The notes under the pieces are model-generated. The model ran no database searches. It saw nothing but the letters and a program-made list of their open reading frames with translations, and was not told the DNA's origin. Shown piece by piece: positions 1 through 9,921 of a stretch of 64,000 nucleotides of DNA (position 1 is the stretch's first letter; every line of letters starts with the position of its first letter). The translations under genes and the position numbers were made by a program. Source of the DNA: JABFSA01 sp963827515 (GTDB lineage Bacteria > Acidobacteriota > Vicinamibacteria > Vicinamibacterales > UBA2999); the NCBI GenBank assembly GCA_963827515.1, contig CAWHBF010000003.1, forward strand, positions 1-64,000. Reading direction: 5' to 3'.

Positions 1-90
1 TCACCAGACTACACAGTGAGAACGGAGGAGGGCCTTGCGGCCCTTCTCCGATCGCTAGCGGTGCTGGACGCCCTCAGAGAGGCGGCGTGA
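1..90 (+). CDS. C-terminal end of an unidentified protein, cut by the window edge
   Basis: Frame 1 is open from the first base to a TGA at 88-90 and would encode about 29 residues ending in a Leu/Ala-rich helix-like tail. Too little is present to name a family. The zinc-ribbon frame on the other strand begins its stop at 102, so the two would be convergent with almost no spacer. It may equally be chance coding; confidence is low. Confidence 0.25.
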   Translation, partial: SPDYTVRTEEGLAALLRSLAVLDALREAA

Positions 91-101
91 TCGTGTCGGG
101 G

Positions 102-299
102 CTATTGTCGGGCGTCTTTCGACGGCTGCGCAGCGGATTTGGTCACGGCGATCGCGGGTCCATCGGGCTCGAACTTGCTGTGCGACCAGACGTGCCAGCA
201 CGGGTCACAACGGAAGTAATCAACGTGGCTGTCTCGGTTGACACCTTCGAGTTGCCGCCCTGGCTGATTGCAGATCGGACAAAATGTTGTGAGGCATAG
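102..299 (-). CDS. Small zinc-ribbon protein, start codon missing or frameshifted
   Basis: The minus-strand frame reads FCPIC, about 20 residues, HVDYFRCDPCWHVW, then a polar tail. This is the CPxC...CxxCxHVW pattern of the small bacterial zinc-ribbon proteins that are common in Acidobacteriota; four cysteines would bind one zinc. The open frame spans 66 codons from after an upstream TGA but has no ATG, GTG or TTG. An ATG lies one base out of frame at about 296-298, immediately before the first Cys-rich motif, so a single-base indel at the start is the simplest explanation. Function is unknown. It sits in a stretch of decayed genes and may be a remnant. Confidence 0.5.
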   Translation of the reverse strand, partial: LCLTTFCPICNQPGRQLEGVNRDSHVDYFRCDPCWHVWSHSKFEPDGPAIAVTKSAAQPSKDARQ

Positions 300-418
300 G
301 GGCCTGCCCTCTTTCAGTGTTTCAGAAGACGCTCATCCTGACACCCACAACGGCCCCAAGATAGTCAATTCCGTGTGTCATTTATGCCATACAAAAGTGT
401 GCAGAAAAGCGGCGTGAC

Positions 419-730
419 GTGAACGAAATTGTCGCTGTCTACGCGCGCAAAAGCACCGAGCAGAGCGTTGCCGACGAGACGAAGCCGTCACGCGCCAGAT
501 CGAACACGCGCGCGCGTACGCTGTGCGCAAGGGCTGGACGGTCGATGATTCGCACACCTGTGTTGACGATGGCATTTTCCGGCGCCGAGTTCCTGAAGCG
601 GCCGGGGTTTCTGCGCATGATGAACGCGCTGAAGCCTCGACCGCCATTTCGGGTGCTCGTGATGTCGGAGGAGCCACGGCTCGGCCGTGAGGCGATCGAG
701 ACGGTGTACGGTTCGCCACCTTGGCGCTGA
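419..730 (+). pseudogene. Degenerate serine recombinase (resolvase N-terminal domain), frameshifted
   Basis: A GTG start gives NEIVAVYARKSTEQ, the signature of large serine recombinases; the Ser in YARKS would be the catalytic nucleophile. The frame is lost near 478-485, where the adjacent frame continues as VTRQIEHARAYAVRKGW. It returns near 570-580 with a FLKRPGF motif and then MSEEPRLGRE, which carries a catalytic Arg region. Similarity stops near residue 100, so the rest of the catalytic domain, the recombinase domain and the zinc ribbon are missing. Two indels plus truncation indicate a dead integrase-type gene, a relic of a mobile element at the left end. Confidence 0.7.
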
Positions 731-1035
731 TTCGAGCCCGCCGCGCACACGTGCGTCACATGCGCGGATGGCATCCGCTAAACTCTGTACCGGTACTGCG
801 GATTCTGACGGGGGAGAGCCACGCGTACGGCCGCCGGCAGGCCACTCGGCGCCTGGAGCCGTTCGTGTCCATCACGAACGAGCTGCGGTCGCTGGAGCAA
901 AGGACGGGCCGCGCCGAGACTCCATCGGTGGCGAAGAATGGATCGCGAGAGACTTCTTTCAGGACAAACGCGAGGGCGTGTTTCTCCCCCACCAAAGGAC
1001 AACACCTCAACTTCCTCGGCTGTCAAGTGCGGTAG
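731..1035. other. Gap without a recognisable gene
   Basis: About 300 bases between the recombinase relic and the methyltransferase fragment. All six frames are short or low-complexity, and no continuation of the recombinase and no FkbM N-terminus could be recognised. Pyrimidine-rich runs occur near 1043-1075. I see no RNA gene or repeat here. Confidence 0.4.
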
Positions 1036-1419
1036 ACCACAGTCCCCCACTACAATACCCCCTTCCCCCTCCCCGGGACAGACGCCACGGTAACTTACAT
1101 CCCAAAATCCGACGTTTGCCCAGACGGCGGGGCCATCGCCACTACGATCGACACCAAGACGATGCGGCTGGATGACATCCTCGACCAAGCCGGTATTACA
1201 CAGGTCGATTTTCTGTCGATGGATATTGAGCTCGCGGAGCCGGAGGCATTGGCAGGATTTACGCTGGAACGCTACGGCATCCAGCTCGCCTGCATCGAAG
1301 GACACCCCCAAGTGCGGCAGCAGATTATCGATTACTTCACCGCGCGGGGCTACACGCTCCTCGGCAAGTACCTGCGTGCAGATACCAACAATCTCTGGTT
1401 CGCGCCGCTCAAGAAGTAG
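1036..1419 (+). pseudogene. C-terminal fragment of an FkbM-family methyltransferase
   Basis: The frame is open from 1036 to the TAG ending at 1419. Its last about 105 residues match the end of FkbM-type SAM-dependent methyltransferases: TMRLDDIL, then VDFLSMDIE, the FkbM Asp/Glu motif (usually DIEGAE, here DIELAE), CIEGHP, and GKYLRADTNNLWFAP. The N-terminal SAM-binding half is absent, and the sequence before about 1080 does not resemble the family. An internal ATG at 1162 could start an 85-residue peptide, but that would lack the cofactor site. I read it as a truncated relic next to recombinase debris. A complete FkbM gene lies at 31782-32809. Confidence 0.7.
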
Positions 1420-1707
1420 AACCCCTACGAGTGCGCGCTTGCTTGTGGTCCCGATCCGTGGAGCCCGCCCGCGTGTATAGATCCGAGAAGCGCTGTCCCT
1501 GGCGAGTCGATGCGCAGCGACGGGCATTTCTCAGAGACCATCACGCCATTAACGTATTGCCGGCTACCACTGCGCCAATGCTTACAGTAGCGCACGTATT
1601 TCCAGCCGAACTCCGTCTCGCTTTTGCGTGAGTTGAGGTTCGAACACCGCGCGAGCAGTGGGGATAATTCTCGATGGCGGCGTTCAAGAAGGGACTTCGA
1701 CGGCGCG

Positions 1708-4475
1708 TTAATTCGTGGGCACGAGCCGCTTCAGTTCTTGTCCAGTTCTGGACGACGATGAGGTTGATGGGCGCGGTGGCCTGCTCCGAGCCGCCGCCCT
1801 CCTTGATCATCAGGAATCGCTGGCCATCGGGCGAGATGTCGTAGGTCCGACCGAAATTTCCTGCCGGCGCCGTGAAATAGCCTTCCTTGATCAGCAACGT
1901 GGGGGAGGTGGCCGCCCACGACGGGCCGCGCTCCACGCCAACGCTCATGAGCGCCCCTGCCGGCGACAGATAGAAGAGCTCCTGCTCCGTTCGGCGCCCA
2001 GAGCGGGCGCGTGCCGCCGCCGGTCGACACCTGCCAGTAGCCGTCGTTCACGCCCGGAAACGGCCGCACGTACACCTCGAACCGGCCCGAGTCGTTCGCC
2101 TCGTAGGCGAGCCAGCGGCCGTCGGGCGAGAGGATCCCGTTCTGTTCTTTGAAGGGTGTCTGCACGAGCGGCGTGACGCGACGGGTTCCGTCCAACTGGA
2201 CCTGCATCACATCGCTGCCGGTTTTCGGGGCTAGTTCAGTGAAGATCAGCCGCGTGCCGTCGGGCGATACTGCCCCGGCATTCTGCCGGTTGGGGCTGTC
2301 GGTCAGCCGCTCGACCGCGCCGGTGCCATCGGCCGCCTGCCAGAAGAGATTCCGCGCGCCTGCCCGATCCGAGCTGAAGATGAGCCGGCGGCTGTCGGGC
2401 GTCAAGGCAGGATTAATATCGAGGCTCCCATCGAAGGTGAGACGGGTCAGCATGGTGCGCGCCACGTCCCAACGCCAGATGTCGAACTCCTGATCCTGGC
2501 TATAGAGGGTGACGCTGGCCCCGTCGGGGGCGATCCGAGGATGAAGGTAGACGCGGGGCGGCGCCGCAATCGCGGTTTCCTGCCCCTGACGGCTGACCCA
2601 CACCAGCGTGCGCGTGCTGCTTCACCGACCAGGGCCCGACACGTACGCGAGCGTGCCATCATCCGCCACCACCGCGTCCACTCCACCTGCGGCCGTCGTC
2701 ACCACCTGGCCGATAATGCGCACCTGTGTTCCGCGCGTCTCCGCGCGGGCCAGGTCGAACGCCACGGCCCGCAGGGTGCCGGCCGCGGCGTACACGAGAT
2801 GGCCGCTGGGCACGTAGTGCGCGTGACTACCGCCCCGGACGAGCACGGTCCGCATGCCCGACTGCAGGTCCAGCATGGCTACCTGCGCTGCGTCGAGCCC
2901 GCCCGTCAGAGCCGTGATCGTAAACAGCACCGCGCGGCCGCCGGGCAGCATTTCCGGCCACAGATGGTCGACTTCCCCTTGCGCGCGATCCGGCCGCGTC
3001 AGCACCTCAGGCGTGCCGCCGGAGGCCGAGACGCGTTGCAGGCCGGTCGTCGTGCTGGCGGTCGCGAAGATCACCGTGCCGTCTGACGCCCAGGTGGCGC
3101 CGCGCGGCGCGCCGTCGAGGAATGCGAGCGTGACGGCAGGTCCCCCGGTCATGGCCACCTTCCTCAACGACGTGGTGCCGTCCACAAAGCCGACCCACTG
3201 GCCGTCCGGGGAGACGAACGGTCCGCGAGGGATACCCGTGACGATGCCCACCGGCTCAAGCGCGTCGAGCGCGCGGACGAAGAGCTGCGTGCCATTGGCG
3301 CCGGCGTAGACGATGCGCGAGCCGTCGGGCGTGATCGCCAGCCCGCGATCGTTGCCGTTAATGGTCAGCGCCGAAGTGCTCGGCGTGGTGATGGTCAGCC
3401 GCGTCACGCGCGGCGCAGGTGGACGCATCACGTACCACACGGCGCCGCCGGCGAGGATGACGCCCATAATGAGGGCCGCCGCACCCACCAGCGCCATGCG
3501 CCGTCGCGTGGACCGGGCCAGCACACGGCGCACCGCAGCCACCGCCGCGTCGGTCTGCTGTTGCACGGAGACCGGGTCATGCCCGTGAGACCCGGCATCT
3601 CCGGCTGCGTCCTCGAACGCACCCTCCAGCGCCAGGCGCACATCGCGGATGTCACCCACGCGCTGCTTCGGGTCCTTCCGCAAGCACACACGCAGTGCCT
3701 GACGAACTCGTGCCGGTACCGAGCGGGGTAGCGCGTCGAAATCCGGTTCCCGCTCGACCACGCGCGCCAACGTCACCGTCACGTCTTCGCCGCCAAAGGC
3801 ACGCTGGCCCGTGAGCATCTCGTACAGCACGCACCCGAAGGCCCAGATGTCGGCGCGCTTGTCCCCGGCTTGCCGCGCGCCTGCTCCGGGCACATGTACG
3901 CCGCCGTGCCGAGGATCATCCCGGCGCTCGTCAGCGTCGCGGGCGACGTGATCGTCGGCGCATGCGATGCGTGGGGTGAAAGCGCGCCCGTGGGGCTCCA
4001 TGGCTTTCGCGAGTCCGAAGTCGAGCACCTTCACCGTGCCGTCCGGCCGCACCTTGATGTTCGCGGGCTTCAGATCGCGATGGATGATGCCTTGCTCGTG
4101 GGCGGCTTCGAGCGCCTCCGCGATCTGCTTCGCGATGGGCAGTGCTTCATCGACCGGGATCGCCCCGCGTGCGATGCGCTGCGACAAATCCTCGCCCTCG
4201 ACCAACTCCATCACGAGCGCATGACATCACCCGACTGCTCGAGCCCGAAAATCTGCGCGATGTTGGGGTGATTCAGGGCGGCCAGTGTCTTCGGCTTCGC
4301 GCTGGAATCGCGCGATCCGTTCCGCGTCGGCCGCAAAGGCCTCGGGCAGGACCTTGATCGCGACCGTGCGATCGAGCCGCGTGTCGCGTGCTCGGTAGAC
4401 CTCACCCATGCCGCCCGCGCCGATCAGCGCGACGATCTCGTAGGGGCCGAGACGGCTGCCGGGTTGTAGCGGCAT
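1708..4475 (-). CDS. Ser/Thr protein kinase with C-terminal PD40/TolB beta-propeller, multiply frameshifted
   Basis: The start ATG at 4475 directly follows the stop of a kinase remnant. The N-terminus (GPYEIVALIGAGGMGEVYRA) is a Pkn/Hanks glycine loop with the ATP-binding Lys in TVAIKVLP. HRDLKPANI and DFGLAKAME are intact, and the activation segment reads GTAAYMCPEQARGK in another frame, with Cys before the PEQ where the neighbouring kinase has Ser. A TM helix near 3430-3500 precedes PD40 repeats of the SPDGR/TPDSR type. The reading frame shifts near 4285, 4215, about 4000, 3870, 2610, 1985 and 1735; the tail ELKRLVPTN and its TAA appear only after correction. The intact form would be about 900 residues, normal for these Acidobacteriota membrane kinases. 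This many shifts fits either poor sequence or early decay. Substrate unknown. Confidence 0.75.
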
Positions 4476-4514
4476 TCAGTTCGTCGGCACCAGCCGCTTC
4501 AGCTCCTCGAACCA
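4476..4514 (-). pseudogene. Last codons of a third kinase/beta-propeller gene next to the IS110 element
   Basis: The minus strand encodes WFEELKRLVPTN followed by TGA at 4476-4478. This is the same C-terminal peptide as in the kinases at 1708-4475 (ELKRLVPTN) and 6104-8811 (LEELKRLVPIP). The TGA touches the ATG of the downstream kinase at 4475. Upstream of the Trp codon the sequence no longer matches a kinase and the transposase stop begins 20 bases away. I infer that a tandem kinase copy once filled this place and was mostly lost at the element boundary. Confidence 0.6.
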
Positions 4515-6103
4515 GGGTCGAAAATCATCTCCGCTCATGCTGGGCTCTCTGAGGGAGCGAGTGCAAGCTCGACACGGTAGCCGAGGCTTCGGAGTTCGCG
4601 AATCATCTTAGCGGCGCGTGCTTGCGCTCGCTTCTTGGTCACCGCTGGCCCGCGTTCCTCGTAGCGCACGTTGTCGTGCAGTATCTTCCAAATCAAGCGA
4701 CAAAGCCGATTGGCAATCGCTCCGATCGTTTGCTTGTGCCCGAGGCGTGGCACGAGCCGTCGATAGACCAGCTCGAAGATACTGCCTTTCGTCTTGACGG
4801 CGGCGTTGGCCGCTTGGTTGAGGAGGCGCCTCATCGGACGATTGCCCTGGGGCGAGCGGTGACTGTAGCTTACGCCCGCGCTCTCGTCATCGCCCGGGCA
4901 GGCGCCGACCCAGGACGAGAGGTGCTTGGCGGACGGGAAGGTCGCGGCCGCCGCCCCGACTTCGGCGATGATCTGATGCGCCGACTCCACGCCGAGGCCG
5001 GGCACTTCGGCGATGCGTTGCACGGTAGCTTGGTGATGGGCGATGAGACGCGCCATTTCTTGGTCAAGGGTGTCGAGATGCGCTTCGAGGAGTCGCAATT
5101 CCTCGAGGGTCAGCTGGAGGAGCCGCCGGTAGACGGAATGGAGCGTCGCGCAGGCGCCGAGCGCGTCCCGCAACTGGTCCGCGGTGGCCCGTAACCGCTG
5201 ATCGGCGAGCGCCGCCAGGGTGGCCGCGCTCGTTTCCCGTCGGCCAGGGCCTGCAGCATGCGCCGGGCACTGCGTGCCCAACAGATCGGAGACCAGGCTG
5301 GAGAGCTTGATGTGCGCTTCCTCCAGCAGACACTCCAGGCGGTTCTGCAACTGCACGCGGCTGCGCGTCACTTGATACTTGCGCCGCATCACCGTCCGCC
5401 AGAGTCGCTGCTCGGTGTCGGGCACAAAACTCAGGATCAGCTCCTGCGCCACCAGGCGCTTCACTAAGCGTTCGGCATCCGGGAAATCCTTCTTCCGCCC
5501 CCGGGCCCCCCGATTCGACTGGGCCTGCGCCAGGTGCAGGGCCCCCGCCGTTGGCCCAGCCCCCTCCCGCGTCTGCCGTAGCGGTTGCCAGTACCGCTCC
5601 AGTGCTTCCCACACGGGTCGCCAATACTGTGCCGTCGATTCCATCACCACTTCGTCGACCTGCTGCTCCAGCAGCCACTCGGCCAACGACCGCAACTGCG
5701 TGGGACTGGTGCCGACCGTGTGGCGGAGAAACTGAAACTCCCCCTCCACGGCGACGTCGGCGACGACGACGGCCAACATCTTCTTATGGACATCAATGCC
5801 AGCGATCCGGTACGCCATCTCGACCTCTCCTGGCCAGAGCGGAGAGCGTGCCCACATTGTCTTATTCAGGGTCGCGGGCTATCGTCGTTCTCCTCACGGG
5901 AACCACGACGCCCAATCATTCGCGCAAGTACGCACGCTCCGGATCAGCCAATTCTGCGGCCTCGACAGCTCCACTGGTTCGTCGATCTCACCGCTCCGCG
6001 CCGGGACCATTCTCCTCGACGCTGGCCAAGATTTTCATGGAGTTTCGCGAGCTGCGGGGCGGCGGCTTCGCCTCGCACGTTCGCTTCACAGAACTCGTTC
6101 CGC
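4515..6103 (-). mobile_element. IS110-family insertion sequence (outer limits)
   Basis: The element carries one DEDD transposase (4535-5818). The 3' boundary must lie between the transposase stop and the kinase remnant at 4514. The 5' boundary lies somewhere before the end of the next kinase gene at 6104, so the listed coordinates are outer limits. No terminal inverted repeats or target duplication were recognised, which is usual for IS110. A long non-coding 5' flank (up to 285 bases) with a very short 3' flank matches the IS110 layout, in which the left-end non-coding region encodes the bridge RNA. Confidence 0.7.
4535..5818 (-). CDS. IS110-family transposase (DEDD recombinase)
   Basis: A 427-residue protein. 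I chose ATG 5818 over an upstream in-frame ATG at 5857 because AGGAGAGG sits just before it and it yields the conserved start MAYRIAGIDVHKK. Predicted DEDD catalytic residues are Asp9 (GIDVHKK), Glu60 (VMESTAQYW), and Asp111 and Asp114 (KKDFPDAERL). The C-terminal transposase_20 part contains VPGLGVESAHQIIAEVG and a serine-bearing SAGVSYSHRSPQGN segment, the site proposed for the IS110 nucleophilic serine. Length is typical and no frame break is seen, so it may be active. It interrupts a row of kinase genes. Confidence 0.93.
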   Translation of the reverse strand: MAYRIAGIDVHKKMLAVVVADVAVEGEFQFLRHTVGTSPTQLRSLAEWLLEQQVDEVVMESTAQYWRPVWEALERYWQPLRQTREGAGPTAGALHLAQAQSNRGARGRKKDFPDAERLVKRLVAQELILSFVPDTEQRLWRTVMRRKYQVTRSRVQLQNRLECLLEEAHIKLSSLVSDLLGTQCPAHAAGPGRRETSAATLAALADQRLRATADQLRDALGACATLHSVYRRLLQLTLEELRLLEAHLDTLDQEMARLIAHHQATVQRIAEVPGLGVESAHQIIAEVGAAAATFPSAKHLSSWVGACPGDDESAGVSYSHRSPQGNRPMRRLLNQAANAAVKTKGSIFELVYRRLVPRLGHKQTIGAIANRLCRLIWKILHDNVRYEERGPAVTKKRAQARAAKMIRELRSLGYRVELALAPSESPA

Positions 6104-8811
6104 TTAGGGGATCGGCACGAGTCGTTTCAGCTCTTCAAGCCAGTTTTGCACGACGATGAAGCGTGCCGGCCCTGCAGCCGGATCTGACGGGGTCAGGGAA
6201 TCCGGCATGAGGAAGCGCTGGTCGTCGAGCGAGATGTCATAGGTGCGGCCGGCCCATGAGGCGAAGAAAGGCGGTGCCTTGTCCAACAGTCGTACGGGCG
6301 CGCTGGCGGTCCACGTCGTACGCGGCTCGACCGTCACTCGCATCAGTGAGCCGTCGGTCGAGAGGTAAAACAACTCCTTCCCGCTGTGAGCCCAGAGCGG
6401 CCGCGTCCCGCCGGTCGTCGAAATCTGCCATCGGCCGCCGTCAACCGCGGGAAATGGCCGGACGTAGATTTCGTACTGGCCTGATTCGTCGGATTGATAC
6501 GCGATCCAGCGTCCATCCGGAGAAATCTCCGCATTTCGCTCGTTCGTGGGCGTGCGCACCAGCGGCTCGACCTTCCGATTGCCATCGAGCCGCATCGTCA
6601 TGATATTCGTCCCCGTCGTCAGATCGGTTTCCGAAAACACGAGGTGCCCGCCGTCGGGTGAGAACGACGAGGGATTGCGTGTGAACGTTCCATCGGTGAG
6701 CTGTTCAACGGCGCCGGTGCCATCGGCCGCCTGCGCGAACACATTCTGGCCTCCGGAACGCGCCGAGCCGAACATGATCCTCCGGCTATCCGGGCTCCAG
6801 ACCGGGAACGAATCCTGTCCAGGACTGAAGGTCGCGCGCGTGAGTGTGGCGAGCCGTATATCCCACAGCCAGAGGTCGTAGTCCTGCTCGGGACTGACCA
6901 TCGCGATTCGCGTTCCGTCGGGCGAGAGACGGGGATACGCGTAGGTCCGCTCGGGGAGCGGGAGACGGGTTTTTTCACCGCGGCGATCGATCCACACCAG
7001 CCCGCGTATCCCACCGGCCGCAGATCCACCCGGCGCATACACAAGGGTGCCATCCCGCGAGAGGGATGCTTGCACCGCGCCGAATGGCGTGGACATCACT
7101 TGCGGAAGCACCTCTGCCGACAACCCGACCGGCGCCAGGTTCTCGAGATCGAAACGAATGGCCCTGAGCGCCCCCGCCGCCGCGTACACGAGATACCCGT
7201 TAGCCGTGTAGCGCGCGTGCGTCCCACCTCGTACCAGGACTTTGGTGATCCCCGCGCGCAGGTCAAGCACGGCGATGTCGGCCGCATCGAGACCGCCGGA
7301 TTGCCGGATGATCGTGAAGAGCACGCCGCGGCCGTCCGGCAGCATCTCCGGCCACCAGTGGTTCTGCTCGCCCCGTTCGCGATCGACCCGTGTCAGCGGC
7401 GTCGGCGTCCCACCGGCGGCCGGAATACGTTGCAGGCCAATTTCGGGATCGAGGCTGGCGAAGATGATTTCATCGTCGGACGCCCATGTGGCGCCCCGCG
7501 TGCCCGCGATGGGGAACAGCGTCACGGGGGCGCCGCCGCTGAGCGCGACTTTTCTAATCGTCTGGGCCTCCAAAAAGGCGACCCACTCTCCATTCGGCGA
7601 GATGAACGGTCCGCGGATCTCCCCCTTGAGCAGCAGTGTCGGCTCCACGGCGTCGAGCGGACGGACAAAGAGCTGCGTGCCGTTATTGCCGAGATACACG
7701 ACGCGCGACCCGTCCGGCGTGATCGCGAAGTCGTACTCGAAACCACTCAGCGACAGGGCTTGAGTGCCCGTGGGCGCGATCTCGAGCCGGGACACCTTCG
7801 GAACGGCTACGGGAGATCGCTGGATCGAGGCGACCAGCAGGCCACCAACTACCGCGGCGGCGGCGATCGTCGCAACCACCGCGGCCGCCGTCCACCTCGA
7901 TCGCACTTTCACAGGGCCGATCGCGGCCGTGTCGGGGTGTGCCGACATCGCCTCTTCGATTTCCAGGCGCGCGTCGGCGGCGTCGTGCCATCGGCGATGC
8001 GGATCCTTCTGCAGACATCGCCGCAGCAGATTCCTGATCGGTCCCGGCGTGGTTGACGGCAGCGCGGCCCAGTCGACTTCCTTCGTAATGACGAACGCGA
8101 GCGTTTCGGTCACGTCGTCTGCGCCAAAGGCGCGCTGCCCGCTGAGCATCTCGTAGAGCACGCACCCGAACGCCCAGATGTCGGTGCGCTTGTCGACAGG
8201 CTTGCCGCGTGCCTGTTCCGGGCTCATGTATGCCGCCGTGCCGAGGATCATCCCCACGCCGGTCATCATCGGCGGGCGAAGTGATGGTGGGCGACATCGA
8301 GTTGCTCGCCGCCATTGCGCCGACGGGCTCCATCGCCTTGGCGAGCCCGAAGTCGAGGACCTTCACCGTGCCGTCCGGCCGCACCTTGATATTCGCGGGC
8401 TTCAGGTCGCGGTGGATGATGCCCTGCTCGTGGGCGGCTTCGAGCGCCTCGGCGATCTGCTTCGCGATGGGCAGGGCCTCGTCGACCGGGATCGCTCCGC
8501 GCGCGATGCGCTGCGACAGGTCGTCGCCTTCGACCAGTTCCATCACGAGCGGTGGTGCATGCCCCCGTCTCGTCTCGAGGCCGTAAATCTGCGCGATGTT
8601 CGGATGATTCAGCGAGGCGAGGACTTGTGCTTCTCGTTGGAACCGAGCGAGCCGGTCAGGGTCGGATGCAAACGCATCCGGCAGGACCTTGAGGCGCATC
8701 GTCGCGCTTGAGTCCCGTGTGATGCGCTCGCCAGACCTTGCCCATGCCGCCCTCGCCAAGGAGGGCGGTAACTTCGTAGGGGCCGAGGCGACTGCCGGGG
8801 CCGATGGACAT
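6104..8811 (-). CDS. Ser/Thr protein kinase with C-terminal PD40/TolB beta-propeller, frameshifted
   Basis: ATG 8811 starts a glycine-rich loop (GPYEVTALLGEGGMGKV). The frame slips between about 8750 and 8700, then gives LKVLPDAFASDPDRLARFQREA, HRDLKPANIKV and DFGLAKAME. It slips again near 8270 inside the activation loop, continuing as MILGTAAYMSPEQARGK and DIWAFGCVLYEML. A TM helix lies near 7840-7900, followed by extracytoplasmic PD40 repeats (SPDGTRIAMV, SPDSRRIMFGSA, SPDGGHLVFSE). The end is LEELKRLVPIP. Intact length would be about 900 residues. It is a close paralogue of the kinase at 1708-4475, probably by tandem duplication. Two indels in an otherwise perfect kinase suggest sequence error. 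The propeller may sense or bind a periplasmic ligand; that is inference. Confidence 0.8.
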
Positions 8812-9041
8812 GTGGGGCGGATTCTACCAGCTGTGCGGGCTCGTACGCGTAAGGCAATCGGGCGATCAGACTCACCCTGCGACGATCGATTTCGGTGCCG
8901 TAATTCCTGGGGGAGGGCGGGGAGGCGAGACAACCGATTACATCGTTAGGCGGCGCCCATGCGCCAGGCGTGAATGGAAACCCGAGAAAGAAGTTTCCGA
9001 AGCCCCGGTCAATCCAAGCACGCGAAGGTGATGTGTATCCC

Positions 9042-9776
9042 TCAGCCCGACGCCACCCATCCAAGCATCCACGTCGCAACCCACGTCCACTCAGGGGTGG
9101 CGACGACGTAGGGCACGCTGAGTCTTCTCACCACCATCGTGGCGAGTCCTAGCACGTAAACGGGATGCACCGTGCGTCGACTGCGGAAGTCGTAAGTCAT
9201 GGCGATCAGGATCGGTAACGACCAGACCGCTTGCACGATGAGAAATCGAAAAGGCGGGCCGGGAAAGAACGTCATGCGGCTCACGGCGGCGACGAGGAGC
9301 GTCACTGCCGCGACCGTGATCAGGCGTTTGTGGAGTTGCGGTTTGCGCCGATACACTACTGCCGCGCCAAAGAACGCCGCGAACATCACCATGTCCGCGA
9401 GGGCTTGATAGAGCAGACTCTCTGCCGGACCGCCACGCGGACGTTCGGCTGCACGGACCACCCCTGTATAGAGCCCCACTGCGATCAGCAGAAACCCGTA
9501 GGCAATCCCGATTCGCCCGATTCGGATATGCCACACCACCCGCCTGGTAGCCGCCAGCATCGCTTGAGCGAAGAAGAGGACCAGCCATCCGGTGAATACC
9601 ACCGCATGGAGGTGGATAACCAGGGGTTGCACCAAGGTGCCGATGATCAAAGGCCCGAAGTAGGTCGGCCAGAATCCCACGACAGCCATGAGCGCCATCA
9701 GCAGGCTTGTGGCGATGAAGAAGGTGCGGCGATGGGGAGGCGCTACCGGCACTACCGTCGTAACCGTCAACGCCAT
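9042..9776 (-). CDS. Seven-helix membrane protein of unknown function
   Basis: A 244-residue protein with about seven hydrophobic helices. The second to third helices carry HLHAVVFTGWLVLFFAQ, and a later loop has HIRIGRIG, an arrangement seen in DUF2306-like and related small His-containing membrane proteins. A PQLHKRL loop adds another His. Conserved His residues near membrane faces hint at metal or haem binding, but this is inference. It stands alone: the upstream neighbour (kinase, 8811) and downstream EEP gene (9922) are separated by 140-230 bases. The last predicted helix (WTWVATWMLGWVASG) ends right at the C-terminus. Confidence 0.7.
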   Translation of the reverse strand: MALTVTTVVPVAPPHRRTFFIATSLLMALMAVVGFWPTYFGPLIIGTLVQPLVIHLHAVVFTGWLVLFFAQAMLAATRRVVWHIRIGRIGIAYGFLLIAVGLYTGVVRAAERPRGGPAESLLYQALADMVMFAAFFGAAVVYRRKPQLHKRLITVAAVTLLVAAVSRMTFFPGPPFRFLIVQAVWSLPILIAMTYDFRSRRTVHPVYVLGLATMVVRRLSVPYVVATPEWTWVATWMLGWVASG

Positions 9777-9921
9777 CGTGGTTCTCCAGCGCAGAGGGGA
9801 GCATCAGCTCCGGGTGACTGTCGCGAGGGTGACGGCGCAAGCGCGAAGCCGGTGCGCTGAGTCTACTCCGACAACGAACTCGAGCGGAGACGAGCCGTAG
9901 ACACGGCCTGACCGCCTCGCC

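Noticed and set aside
731..1035. Continuation of the serine recombinase or N-terminus of the FkbM fragment
   Set aside because: No frame gives motifs of either family.
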